Shown here in pieces: positions 36,536-48,439 of a stretch of DNA of 64,000 nucleotides. The notes beneath the pieces were generated by a model. The model was given only the letters and a program-made list of their open reading frames with translations. It was not told the origin of the DNA and did no database searches. The DNA comes from Pseudisothecium myosuroides (lineage: Eukaryota; Streptophyta; Bryopsida; Hypnales; Lembophyllaceae), in NCBI GenBank assembly GCA_951799445.1, contig OX637296.1, positions 1,550,001-1,614,000 on the forward strand, given 5' to 3'. Every line of letters starts with the position of its first letter. Positions within the stretch are counted from its first letter, which is position 1. The position numbers were made by a program, and so were the translations under genes.

Positions 36536-36871
36536 CTAGCCCTGGATCCAGACAGCGCGCAGCTTGGTGTTGCCCTGCACGACGCAGCCGGGGCCGTAGA
36601 TCTGCGCCACGATGCTGTACTGCTCGCAGTCGTTCTCGTTGTGAACAGTCACGAGCGTGGCGCTGTCCACTTCGCTGATGAGCACGGCACCCTGGTCAAT
36701 GAACGTCTGGCAAGTATTCCCGACCACCAGGAACGTGTCGCTGGGATTCCCGTCGCAAGTATCCGGGTTGAACGTCTGGATCTTCGCCCCCTCCGCGAGC
36801 GCCAGCGCCGCTGCCACCACCAGCGCCACCACAGCGAAAACACGAGTCACCCCACCCCTACAATTCGCCAT
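36536..36871 (-). CDS. Small secreted four-cysteine protein, possibly MiAMP1-like (beta/gamma-crystallin fold)
   Basis: 111 residues from the ATG at 36871; codons upstream in frame lack another ATG. Residues 10-28 form a strong hydrophobic signal peptide (VFAVVALVVAAALALAEG), so the mature part of about 82 residues is secreted. It has four cysteines (39, 54, 82, 96), an even number that could form two disulfides. The spacing, 'VTVHNENDC' and the C-terminal 'KLRAVWIQG' recall the MiAMP1/Sp-AMP antimicrobial family, which also ends in Trp-Lys-Ser-Ile-x-Ile-Gln and folds as a Greek-key barrel. That family has six cysteines, so the link is tentative. The gene has high GC and seems intronless. It stands alone between repeats. 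Confidence 0.7.
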   Translation of the reverse strand: MANCRGGVTRVFAVVALVVAAALALAEGAKIQTFNPDTCDGNPSDTFLVVGNTCQTFIDQGAVLISEVDSATLVTVHNENDCEQYSIVAQIYGPGCVVQGNTKLRAVWIQG

Positions 36872-37600
36872 CTCGATTGATCGATAATTAATCGATAGAC
36901 GTATCAATCAATCAATCAATCAAAAGAATTGCTGCACGCACAAACTGATCGATCGATCGAAGATTCAGATCCCGGACTGTCGTCGAGGCTCGATCGAGCA
37001 GGACTGGAACGGAATGGAAGTAAGCCAGGGTCGGGAACTAATTAACGCTGGCTAGCTTGGTATAGGCCGCTAGGCCGGTAGCTATGAACTGCTGTGACTC
37101 AAGCTAGCCATGTGAATAATACGTGCCGTGGAAGTGGAAGTGAAGTGTAGAGGGAAAGCGTGGCACTCCATCTATATATGTCTATGCATGGATCGATCTC
37201 GATCTTGCAGGTAACTACGTACGTAGGAGGAGCCATCTGATCCTGTATTCCATCAAGTAAGCTAGTTAGGCTAATTAGTTGTGGACAGAATTATTTTACG
37301 TACCCACTCAAACGATGCCAGCTTGATTGGGGACGTAGCTCCTGCCAAGGATTCCGAGTTCGGGGGATTGGGTGGAAGTGTGGAACCATCATGAGTCGGA
37401 GCAGTGGTCCGTTTCAGAGCGCCGACGACATGCATGGTGATGATTCATTTAAAGGACGTGCACAGAGTTCGAAATGTACAGTAATCTAGAGCGGTTGTAG
37501 ATTCGATTGATCAGGTTCAGACAACAACTGGGCTGAATATGTGGGATTTAATTTATATTGTTAGTCTCTGATCCATGGATATCATCATCGACCACCTGCT
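36872..37600 (-). promoter_or_regulatory. Promoter / 5' leader region of the small secreted gene
   Basis: On the minus strand, 'catatatagatgg' around 37169-37180 is a plausible TATA box, which would give a leader near 270 nt. The leader contains 'cgatcgatcgatc' and (ATTG)n/(AATC)n-like runs at 36904-36922. Confidence 0.35.
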
Positions 37601-37609
37601 TTGATTGAT

Positions 37610-39005
37610 ATAAAAACGCCAATTTCGTTAAATTGGCGATAGTCCCAAAGCCAAAAATTGTGAGTGACATAATCTTCACAAAGGTCTAATCTCAGGCCAC
37701 AAACAAAAACAAGTAGATTTTGGTTTTAGACCGTGGTTATCGCCAATTTAAAGAAATTGATGTGTAATGTTTTCTAAAGTGGAATTTGAATTGAGAATAC
37801 CCTGCACGTACAGTTGCATGTCATGCTAATAGAGACTGCAGCACACTTGTGTTACATTTTACACGGAGTCAGGAGTCAGGATTCTGGTCTCATGCCATGG
37901 CCACAGAAGAAAAATGCAGGCTCTGGATCCGGATGGATCGGCAGCTGGTCCATGGGTAGATTGTATTTACAAAATTAAGGAGACAATGGCACTGTTGCAC
38001 TGATGGCAAGATTTATGTGCGTATTTCAGTGTTGGTTTGAATAATTCTTCGTTTTCCGGTATGTGCTCTTGGGCACCCGAAGTGGTCACCAACACCTGTT
38101 TGGTTATAATGGCGGAATTTCATGACTTTGGCATGGTTATATATGTGCTTTACGAACGTACCTAACAGCAGTTCGTGGAATTGGAGGTATTCCATGCGCC
38201 AAAAATTGTAACATATCTTTATAAAGATCTAATTTCATGCCACAGGTGTAGATTTGGGGTTTAGGTTGTTTACGGTGAACCGTACCAAAGTATTGGAATA
38301 TTGTCAATTTAACCCAATTGACTATATGGTGAATTTCATTAAAATGGCATCAATCAGCAACTTTGGCATACCCATCCTAGATGGTCAAAATGGCATGCAC
38401 AATACCGCCATTTTAATGAAATTTCCCATCTTTACTTGGAAAATTGATTTATATCAATCCTAGAAATTGAAACCTTGTATCCTTGAGTAGATGGATGTTA
38501 CAATTGTTGGCCCCATTAATTGTGTCAAATTATAGAGTTTGACAATCGCCTAAAATATATAGGTGACCTACATTCATTCCAAATGAAACTTTTAGGCGCA
38601 ATTATCTTACCTTTGATGAATTGGCAAACTCACAATTGAAGAGAGGACAACTATCAATTTGAAGAATTTGAATTACATTTAAAATTCAATCTATTTTGAG
38701 AACAAGCTAAGAGTTATTCAAAATCTAATTTAGATAGCCTGGGTATTTGCAACTATCAATTTTTTACTGTTCATAGTTTTTATTATTAGGCAAATCACAT
38801 TTTTATATATTTTTGAATTAGCAATTATGGGGAATTTTGTTAAAATGGCAATCATTCCACAACTTTGGCATGGGCTTTAACACTTTTATAGTTTAGACCG
38901 CACAATTTGAAATCTACAGCTATCCTAGGTGGCACTTTTATAGTTTAGACCATGTAGTCTAAAAATGGCGTATGGAATATTGCCATTTTAACCAAATTCC
39001 ATATA
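37610..39005. repeat. Cluster of inverted and direct repeats around an 'aaaatggc' motif
   Basis: The hairpin 'gccaatttcgttaaattggc' lies at about 37618-37638, with an inverted mate 'tatcgccaatttaaa' near 37740. A stem of 17 bp, 'aatttcattaaaatggc' / 'gccattttaatgaaatt', lies at about 38332-38348 and 38408-38424. Related 'gaattttgttaaaatggc' occurs near 38832 and 'gccattttaacc' near 38983. A 19-bp direct repeat 'cacttttatagtttagacc' lies near 38880 and 38934. This looks like several nested, decayed copies of one inverted-repeat element. Confidence 0.55.
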
Positions 39006-40104
39006 AATGGAAAAAATTCAATGCAAAAAAGAATAAAATCATTTGGATGCTGTATACAAAAGTTATGATCAAAGTTTTTTGTGAGTGAATGTCTTAAAAC
39101 CGTGTCTTCAAAAATAGGCTCATGTCAATTTACGACTTGGAAGATGTACTGAATGAAGGCATCTGATCAATTACTCACTTTCACTTTACAGGAGTCTCAC
39201 TGAAATCTGTTCAAGCAGTTGTTGGCAAGCTTTAGTTAGCTAGCAGTGTACACTGAAAGTGGCAACGTCGGGTTTCTCAATTCCTGCATCACCGGCATTG
39301 AAACTGTTAATTTCATAGTTTGTCATCAATGACTCAAAGTCTTCATTTCATTTGTGCCCCAAAATAAAATTCCATCACATTCTTGAACTTCAAGACAGAG
39401 GACCCTTTTGCTTCCAAGTAATAAGGCTCCTTGGAGTAAAATTTTAAAATTTTAAAATTCATTTTAAAATTTCAGTGCATTGTGAGGCACAATGCACTGA
39501 AAAGAGGCAGGTACTGCCTATTAGCAACACAAAGTATTCTTATTCCTATGACAGTGTAGAAGGAGACCCCAGCTATTCAAGAATGTTATGAGTTTCTTTC
39601 CGTCGTCAAGGAGTTGAATATCCGTCTGCACTGAGTTGATTCTGATATCAGCAAATGGTTAGACTGAAAATTTGACACCTACATGCCAGGTAATTTGCGC
39701 CCAAGCCGACAGGAGCATGTACTGTACTGTACAGCAAGCTCCTTACGTTATTGAATTCGTGGGAAGAAAATGTATACACTGGGTGTGTACGGCCCCCTCC
39801 ATGTTTCCACTGCAAACATTTTGTTCCATGGAGGATTCAAATCACTCAATGCAAGCCGGCTATGATAGGAACTGAAGTCAATCAAAAGGTTGGTATGCTT
39901 AGTTGGTACACAGTTGTTGTCCAGGTTCTTGGGGTTCTTCCCCTCCATCCTCTGTGCTGGGCCTGGTTGTGTACAGTGTACTCTCTTTCTTGCAATGAAT
40001 TTTCTTTCATTTGCTAAAAATGAAGTTGGTACTTTCTCACTTCATTCTAATTATTTTAGAATTATTCTGCGGCCAAAGAGTTGTGGGCAATTTACAGAGC
40101 ATTA
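39006..40104. other. Intergenic DNA, nothing recognised
   Basis: Short open frames at 39672-40017 overlap in several frames and resemble no family. No inverted ends seen apart from 'tcagtgcattgtgaggcacaatgcactga' (39472-39500), a 13-bp-arm hairpin. Confidence 0.45.
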
Positions 40105-40946
40105 TTAACCCCTACACTTCCATGACTATGTGTTCACAAAAAACGCTCCAAAACTGCCATTTCTAGGGCAACTACCAAATTTTTGGAAGAAAACATTTTT
40201 TGACACATGTAACCATAGGATATTGTATTATGACGCCTTGACAACATGTGGTAAAATTTTCAGAAAATTCCATTGTGTGGATCATAGGATCTACCAATGA
40301 AAATTCACCAAAACCGTTTTCTCAACCCTCCGAAAATCGGGTAGCTGCACTTTACAAGCTTACTTTTCAATGAAAAAATGTCAAAAATGGTGGTGCTTCT
40401 TTGAACTCAATTTTCTAAACAAGTTGGCTATATGCTTGAAAAATTCCACATCATTTGGAATTGTATAACATACAGGAAAAAAATAGTAAGTAGAAAGACG
40501 CAGCAAATGTTCAAAATGCTAAATTGTTAAAAATTTAATTATAGAATTAAAAAATGCCAATCCCAATGATTGTAATGTTGTAATAAACAATCTACATCCT
40601 ACGATTTTTCTTAATTGAGTTAAATAAACGACTTCAAAGTTTATTTCAAAGTAAAAAATCCATAACTACCCGCAAACTAAAAGTCCTCATAACTTTTGAC
40701 TCATTGGTCAAAATGGGATTTTTTCTCATCTACCTGGACTACCCAGTTACAAAATAAAGTAACATATTTGGCCATAACTTTTGACTCCTATTTCAAAATG
40801 TCATGAAATTTAGTCCATATAAAAGATATTCCTCGTTCCCATCTTCTATTAAAATTTCAGCCTAAAATATGCAAATTGCTAGTCACACGTACTTGCCCAA
40901 AATTTCTATACACCCAAAAAACGCAATCCGGTCCTTTAGGGGTTAA
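40105..40946 (-). mobile_element. TTAA-flanked element, copy G (second subfamily)
   Basis: 842 bp. The left end is TTAA-CCCCTACACTTCCATGACTATG; the right end is CCGGTCCTTTAGGGG-TTAA. It belongs to a subfamily with J and I, marked by 'ccatgactatg', 'cacacgtacttgccc' and 'gtggtgcttctttgaa' blocks. Its right TTAA (40943-40946) is also the left TTAA of the next element. Confidence 0.75.
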
Positions 40947-41174
40947 CCCTGTAAGGACAAACTTGTCTCCGTGGAAATCATTCTTTCTGAAACCGTGGAA
41001 TTCAATTGCTTAAAAAAATGGAAAAAGATTGAACATTGGAAGTCTAAGCACTGTAGAAGCCTTGCCTTTTCACAAGAAAATTCCGAGGATGAATAGTTAC
41101 ACTCTTGTCCTATATACAAGGATTCTTTGTCATCCATTGAACACTTAGTGTCTGCAATAACTTTACAGGGTTAA
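40943..41174. mobile_element. Short TTAA-flanked MITE with CCCTGTAA ends
   Basis: A 224-bp element (40947-41170) with ends CCCTGTAAGG and CTTTACAGGG and TTAA on both sides (40943-40946, 41171-41174). The interior is unlike the larger family. No open frame. The shared TTAA with copy G indicates insertion at the same kind of target. Confidence 0.7.
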
Positions 41175-41619
41175 AGTAGACCAGTACAATTTTGTTTGCT
41201 TCCCCATTCCGTCAATAAACTAGCCCAATTCACTCACCCTACTTTGGACCCAATTCCGTCCAAAAAACATCCAAATTTGTTCTTTTTATGACAAAATTAG
41301 AGCATTCTATGAAAAAATAAAAAAATTTATGACAACAAGGGATAACATGTCACTCCATTATTGGTGAATACCTAGTACTTGACTTGGCAATTATGGGTTG
41401 TTTATGGGATCATTGGGATGTTTATGACTTTAGTCTATGGGTGGTTTTATAATTTCAAGGCAAACCACTTTAGAGATTCACATAAGTTCAAATTTCATAA
41501 TTCCACTTGGATTTGATTTGTAAAACATGCGTACACCTCTGAAAAATATATGTGCCCCTCTTGGAGTTGAACCCAATATATTCAAATTGCAAATCAGGGT
41601 GGTAATAGGCTTGTCTACC
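41175..41619. other. Intergenic DNA, nothing recognised
   Basis: No gene or repeat end supported. Confidence 0.5.
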
Positions 41620-42561
41620 TTAACCCCTAAAGGACCGTTGTCCCTTCGGGGGACAAATGCGTTTTCGGGCAGGTACCTACGGGCTGAATTTTTCTCCTGA
41701 TTTTTTGAAACTTTTTTTGGAGATAGAAAAATTGATAAGATTTGTGGGAATATAATTTTTTTCACAATCGGTGCCCGGGAACAAAAGTTATGACCAAATA
41801 AGCTCAAAACAGGGGACGGCAGGCAGCCTGGGCAGCAAAAAAAAATGGACAAAAATTTGAATTTATTTTTTTAGTATTTTTTTTCTCATAGATTATATTT
41901 TTGCCTATCTGGAAAGCTTTGATTCATTTCATTTGGATATGTTATGAGAGAGTTATGGACATTCTTGTTTTTCGGGCAGTTAGAGCATCTTTTTGAAAAA
42001 AATAACTTGTAGGATTCATTTCTGAATGCAATTTTTCAAATTTTTCAATTTTTTTTTTTTTGCATAATCTGATTTACTTTTTAGAACAATCTCACCATTG
42101 GGATTAGTGCATTTTAATTCCATCTAAAATATATGAATATTTTAGATTTTCCTTCTATATTGGACCTACTTCTACTTAACAATTTTTTTAAGAATGATAA
42201 TTAAGTTTTTTTGAATGTTTTTTTTTTCTCCTAGACTCTCAACTCAATTCTCCACTATAAAGATTTAAAGCTCAAAACGCTGTTGTGCAAAAATTTTAAT
42301 TTAAAAATGTTCAAAGTCAAAAAATCTAGTCCCGCAATGTGCTGAAAAACTTGTTTTTTCCACTTTAAACGCAGATATCTTGCAATTTGTGCGGTCAAAA
42401 TTTCTGAAATTTTTTCCACACACTTCCATACTAGTTAGGTGTAAGATCCTACGGTTGGATGTGAAAAAAAACAATTTTCAAATTTTTTTACTTTTTGCTA
42501 TAGCAATGGCAGTTTTGAGTGTTTTTTGGCATAAAAAAGGCCTTGGTCCTTTAGGGGTTAA
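41620..42561 (+). mobile_element. TTAA-flanked non-autonomous element, copy H
   Basis: 942 bp, the longest copy, with TTAA intact at both ends and perfect 13-bp CCCCTAAAGGACC / GGTCCTTTAGGGG termini. The subterminal hairpin TTGTCCC-TTCGG-GGGACAA is at 41638-41656, followed by 'gggcaggtacctacgggctg'. The core 'ggtgtaagatcctacggtt' is at about 42437-42456. The best candidate for a family reference sequence. Confidence 0.85.
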
Positions 42562-42922
42562 TCCATGTCGATAGGGGCAATGAATTTGGTGAACAAGGTA
42601 GCTGACGGAGAGAGATGTAACTTGTTAGTCTCTATGTACTTCACCCCTTTATTACTATACTTCATCAAAAAAATTGAATAATTGTCTTTTGTAAGTATCC
42701 AACATATGCTCTTGGACAAAATGGTGTTGAAATAGTTTCAAAAACTTTGAACATATAAAGTGCAAGATATGAATGTATAAAGAGAAGTGAAACTTATTCC
42801 TACACTAAGCCATAATAGGTCATCAAACTCTGAATTTTCTATATAAGAAGCATTGCAATATAGATTTTGAATTTGTAAAAAAATTATGTTGGAAAATTGA
42901 TTTCACAATTTTTTAAAACAAT
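42562..42922. other. Spacer between two TTAA elements
   Basis: 361 bp of AT-rich DNA with no recognised feature. Confidence 0.5.
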
Positions 42923-43852
42923 TTAACCCCTAAGGACCAGCATGCCTTTCTTGGCTGTATAGAAATTTTGGGCAGGTACGTGTGACTAGAGATTTCCATA
43001 TTTTAAGCTGAAACTTTAATAGAAGGTATGCACAAGGAATATCTTTCATATGCACTAAATTTCATGACATTTGAAAATAGGAGTCAAAAGTTATAGCCAA
43101 ATATGTTACTTTTTTTTGTAATTGGGCAGTTCGGGCGGATCAGAAAAAAACACTTTTTTCAAAAATAAAAATTTGAAATTGGTTTTCTAGAGTTATATAT
43201 ACTTGGAAAGCTTTTACTCATTCCATTTTGACCAATGAGTCAAAAGTTATGAGAATTTTAAGTTTGCGGGCAGTTATGAATTTTTTACTCTAAAATAAAC
43301 TTTAAAGTTGTTTATTTAACTCTATTTTTAATATTTTTTGAAAAAAATAAACTGTAGGATGAAGGTTGTTTATTACAACATTTCAACCATTGGGCTTGAC
43401 ATTTTTCAATTCCATAATTAAATTCTTAACAATTTAGTATTTTGGATCATTCTCTACTTCTTTCTACTTACTATTTTTTTTAGATATGTTGTACAATTCC
43501 AAATGATTTGAAGATTTTTAAGCATGTAGCCAACTTGTTTAGGAAAAAGAATTCAAAGAAGCACCACCATTTTGGACATTTTTTCATACAAATGTGACCT
43601 TGTGAAGTGCAGCTGCCCTGTTTTTTGCAGGGACAAAAAAAGGATTTTTGCCAATTCAAATGCTAATATCTTCCAATCCGCATTGTGGAAAATTCTGAAT
43701 TTTTTTCCACATCTTCTAAAACTAGTTTACTATAAGATCCTATGGTTATATGTGTCAAAAAAGTTTTTTTTCAAGAATTTGGTACTTGTACTAAAAATGG
43801 CAGTTTTTGAGTGTTTTTGGTGAAAACATAGTCATGGAACTTTAGGGGTTAA
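42923..43852 (+). mobile_element. TTAA-flanked element, copy I (second subfamily, opposite orientation to G and J)
   Basis: 930 bp. Ends are TTAA-CCCCTAAGGACC and GGAACTTTAGGGG-TTAA. It shares blocks with G and J in reverse complement ('gggcaggtacgtgtgact', 'aagaagcaccaccatttt', 'catagtcatgg'). Confidence 0.75.
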
Positions 43853-45470
43853 AGGAAAAAAAAACTTGGTTTTCATTCTTTCAATAATTATTTAGTAGAT
43901 GAAAATACATGATGGAAAGAAAAATGAAATTATTGTTTATAGTTTTGAAATGGAATAGAAACATGAATCAGTCCTAATTGTGGTGATATTTTTGTAGCAA
44001 AAACATGAAGCTTTCCTATAGGACCTGGTTTATTGAAGAATGTGGGAATTGAAATTAAAAAACAAATCTTGGGGATTTATTGTTTTAGAAAATGCCTTGG
44101 TTGCAAACTTGTCAGCAATTCTACAGAAAACTTTATTGAAAGTTTTGAGCAAAAAATGAGCAAAAATTAATCAATAAATGCTCATAGCAGCAAAAATACA
44201 TTTTGAGAAGGAAGATCTTTAATTTCATTTTTTATACATATACTTGGAATATAAAAAATGAATTTACACTCATTGAACGCCTTTAGAGAGGTGTAAAGTT
44301 ATGTATTCATTTGCTTCATTTTCTTGGTATTTCATTGTGATTTAAGTTTATGCTTTTAAAATAAAATTGATATTATGCTTATAATTACAACATTTCTAGA
44401 TTGAAGAAACTTCAATTTAATTTTTACAATTCTATAACTATCTATTATTTATAAAAAGTCTCTTAAACTATCATTTCCAGTGCAAAGAAAAAAAATGATT
44501 TTTTTTTGGTTTATTACATAACCAATAGTTGGATTTTGTACTAGACTAATATGTGCATATGTGGAAGAAATTTCATAAATTTAAAACTCATAGATTGAAA
44601 GATATAAACATCTAAAGTAAAAATAAAGTCATTTTCTTTTGCATCTTGCATTCTAGCTATACAAGTTTTTTATGCTTTGAGTCCTCCAAACAATTAAGTT
44701 GTTAGGTTTCTTTAAATTAAATATTTTGATTTAAAATTTTCTTGTATTAAAAATTGGATTTAGAGTCCACAAAAGGAATTGAATTTTTTTTATTATTACA
44801 TTAGAAAAATCTAGGGCCATTTGACTTTTGGCAACAATGCAAAATATAGCAAAAATAGGAATAAAAATAATATTTTTAAAATAAAAGATTTAAAAAAAAT
44901 CTATGTCACCTCAAGTGCCGTAGCAAAATAATTTTTTAATATTTTTAAATGTTTTTAATATAAAATATAAATTTTTAATTTTTCTGAAATGGATATGCAA
45001 ACAAAACACAAGTTCAACAAAGTGTGAACACACTCAAATACCTGGTCTCAGAAAACAATTGCTCTTGCTTGATCACCTCTCCAAAGTAGAATGCAAAGCA
45101 TCATAGTGGAAGAATGGCAAATCTAAAGAAAGACAACACCATAGTGTAGAAACCTAAACCACAACTTACCCCTATAGGAATCGCAAGGTGTGATGAATCC
45201 GCTCAAAAATTCTATATCATTTAAGACATGCTCATGCCTAGATTTCTAATTGCTGAGACTTGGCACATATACATACGTATATCCAATAGTGTTCATTTAC
45301 AACACTTACATATACTTCTATATTATATTTAAAAAGATTCTAAAACAATACATAGTATAATAAACAATGAATTTTAGTAATTATACAATTCAATTGTATG
45401 AAATTTGAGGGATATTTTGGATTGGAACTACTAAACTTTCTAAGTGGTCCATTGTTTATATATTTTGCAA
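43853..45470. other. AT-rich intergenic DNA
   Basis: 1.6 kb without any gene, RNA or clear repeat end. Confidence 0.55.
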
Positions 45471-46391
45471 TTAATCCCTAAAGTTCCATGACTATGTTTT
45501 CACCAAAACTCTCAAAAACTGCCATTTTAGTACAAGTACCAAATTTTTGAAAAAAAACTATATTTTTACTAATGTAACTGTAGGATCTTCTATTATGCTA
45601 ACTTAAAAACATGTGGTAAAAATTTCAAAAATTTCCACCATGGATTGCAAGATATAAGATTCAAATTCATTAAAATCATTTTTTGGGCCCTGTGAAAAAT
45701 AGGGCAGCTGCACTTCACAAGCTCACTTTTCTAAGAAAAATTGTCCAAAATGGTGGTGCTTCTTTGAATTCTTTTTTCTAAATAAGTTGGCTACATGCTT
45801 AAAAAATTTCAAATCATTTGGAAGTGTACAACATGTAGAAAAAAATTAATAAGTAGAATGAAGTATCGAATGGTTCAAAATACAAAATTGTTAAGAGTTT
45901 AATTATGGAATTGAAAAATGTCAATCCCAATGGTTGTATTGTTGTAATAAACAATCTTCATCTTGTGATTTTATTTTTTTCAAAAAATATTGAAAATTGA
46001 GTGAAATAAATGACTTCAAAGTTTATTTTAGAGTAGAGAATCCATAACTGCCCACAAACTAAAACTCCTCATAACTTTTGACTCATTGATCAAAATGGAA
46101 TGATTCAAAGCTTTCCACATATATATAAATCTAGAAAACCAATTTCAAATTTTAATTTTAATTTTTTTTTTTAATCTACCCGGATTGCCCAGTTACAAAA
46201 AAAATAACATATTTGGCCATAACTTTTGACTCCTATATCCAAATGTCATGAAATTTAGTGCATATGAAAGATATTCCTTGTCCCCTTCTTTTAATAAAAA
46301 TTCAGCCTAAAATATGGAAAACTCCACTCACACGTACCTGCCCAAAATTTCTATGTTGCTGAAAATAACGGGCTGGTCTTTTAGGGGTTAA
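45471..46391 (-). mobile_element. TTAA-flanked element, copy J (second subfamily)
   Basis: 921 bp. The left end is TTAA-TCCCTAAAGTTCC; the right end is GGTCTTTTAGGGG-TTAA. Contains 'ccatgactatgttttcacc' at the left and 'tcacacgtacctgcccaaaa' at the right, as in copy G. Confidence 0.75.
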
Positions 46392-46718
46392 TAACGAATC
46401 CCTAAGGTTGACTTTTCAGTGTATATAAAAAAATGAGACATACAAGGGTTAAATTAGGTTGTCGACTTCACTTGAAGCAGTTGTATCGGCTATGGGAAAG
46501 ACTCCTTCTGCATTTTCCCTCATTTCTCTCATAGCAACAGTAACTGAAAATATGACCAGTTGGAGAAAAGACTGGTGTCCACCTAATCATTTGCTAAAGA
46601 ACACAAAGAAGATTTTTCAATAGTTCCAAATCAATAGACACAAGAAGAAGAAGCCACAATAGCAACAATTTTTAAAGATTTACTTAAGAAAGATTTTAGC
46701 TCAACTTTAATGCCACAT
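46392..46718. other. Spacer, nothing recognised
   Basis: 327 bp. An isolated 'acaagggTTAA' near 46441-46452 looks like a TTAA-element end, but no left mate was found. Confidence 0.4.
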
Positions 46719-47293
46719 TTAACCTCTAAAGGACCAAATGACCACTGAATATACGCAAGGGATCTCGGGTAGGTGCATATGAAGTCATTTTGTAATGGAT
46801 GTTCTTCAAATTTTGATAGAAGGTGTGTACATGCACCCTCTCAATGGATATATAATTTTTTTTTAATCGAGTGCCCAAACCAAAAGTTAAGTTGCCTTAA
46901 ACTTTTTGGTCAGCTTTGGTCAATATGTACAAAACTCCTCCTATAATTTTGAAATTTGGCAGACTTACATGTAACTTACATGACACAAGATGCACATGTA
47001 AAAAAAATAACCACACATACTGTAAAAATCTCATTTTAGGAGGAGTAAAACTTTCTTGGTCTTATCGAGCAAGGTCAAAAAACACTTTTTTTTGTCTAAC
47101 TTCAAAGGTTATAAATCTTTCAATCCATGCAGTCAAAGTTTTTGAAATTTTTCCACGCATTTCCATAGTATTCTGGTATAAATTTGTACAATTGAATCTT
47201 GGAAACAACTTTTTTTTTTTTGGTCATTGCCCTAAAAAGTGACAATTTTTCACAATTTGTGCTTGAAATTTGCCTTGGCCCTTTAGGGATTAA
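46719..47293 (+). mobile_element. TTAA-flanked element, copy K (short, internally deleted)
   Basis: 575 bp, about 350 bp shorter than the rest. Ends are TTAA-CCTCTAAAGGACC and GGCCCTTTAGGGA-TTAA. The start 'tcgggtaggtgcatatg' and the end 'tgaaatttgccttggccc' match the family, while the middle is reduced. Confidence 0.65.
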
Positions 47294-48439
47294 CCATACT
47301 TTTTTTTGAAATTGACTTTTTGTAAGCAATTACTCTTGTAGTAATAATTGAACTAATTGAAGTAAAATGGGTGAAGATGAGATCAACTTATAATAATAAA
47401 AAAAATGAAGTAAATTGGGAAGGTCTGGCACCAATGTTCCTCCCAAGTTGAAATTTGCCCATATGATAAACTTCTCACTAATGAATGATAGTTCGGATTG
47501 TTGTATTTATTTTTATCCAGGGCAGTCACATGGATATTCATAGCGTGTTAGTTTTATTAGCTACAAGGAAACCAACAACAATTTTTTGCTCAAAATCTAA
47601 ACACTAATGACAAATTTCAACAACAACATCAAGTGCAAAATAAAACTATACAAAAATTGAACTCAAGCAAACAACTCACTTATCATTGTACATTTGTTTT
47701 TACTGCAAGTTTCTTTTTACTTCCTTGGTCAAAGAAGCATTGAAAGAAAATACACTATACTTAAGCGACCACAACAATAGAGCATGGAGAACACATAATA
47801 CAACAGTGCTTGAAAAGAGAGAGACAATGACAATGAGCCCAAAAGAGTAGGCAACTTTGTTGCAAAAGAAATTGCCCCTCAACTACCAAAAAAACCCTAG
47901 GCTGCTGATCATTTTCAAATAATAAAACTTCCTCCAAGCACCGTTGATGTGGTTTGAAAAATGTGCCGCGATTGCCAGTGGATGTCAGCCATTGATTGGG
48001 GTTGAAAAATAGGATAGGCTCCTCACATCCATCGATGTAGCGTTGCTGGAATAAAAAACACAAAATGTTGATGTGGGGTCGCCGCGATAGGGTTTGGTGC
48101 TCCGAGAATCGTGGTTTTGTTGTCTTCGTGAATTCTCTGCAAGTTTGTTTTTTTTAAATTCAAGACATTGGACTGGCGTGACGTTGGAGTCAGGAGACTA
48201 GATGTTGGAGGCACCCAACATTGAAACGCTCCTCTAATTGTAAATGTGGTTATCAAATTGTACATGCCTAACACTGGTTTGAAGCCTCAGTGTTCCTTAT
48301 GTGAAGTTTGGAAGTGTTGAAGTCTAAGAGTTTGAGAATGTGACTATTGCATTTTGGTAAATCTGTGGCTATGCAATGCAAGGAGAGGGTAGAGAGGAGG
48401 TGTGCTAGGGTTTGGAGAGTATTAGCGGTGGCTTTACAC
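47294..48439. other. Intergenic DNA, nothing recognised
   Basis: GC rises around 47880-48430, and short minus-strand frames (47761-48274) occur, but none resembles a known family or has convincing exon borders. Confidence 0.45.

Noticed and set aside
36904..36961. CRISPR-like spaced repeats (ATCA and GATC runs)
   Set aside because: These are short simple repeats without regular spacers, in eukaryotic DNA.
48120..48430. Possible exon in a GC-rising stretch
   Set aside because: No consistent open frame with splice sites and no family resemblance.
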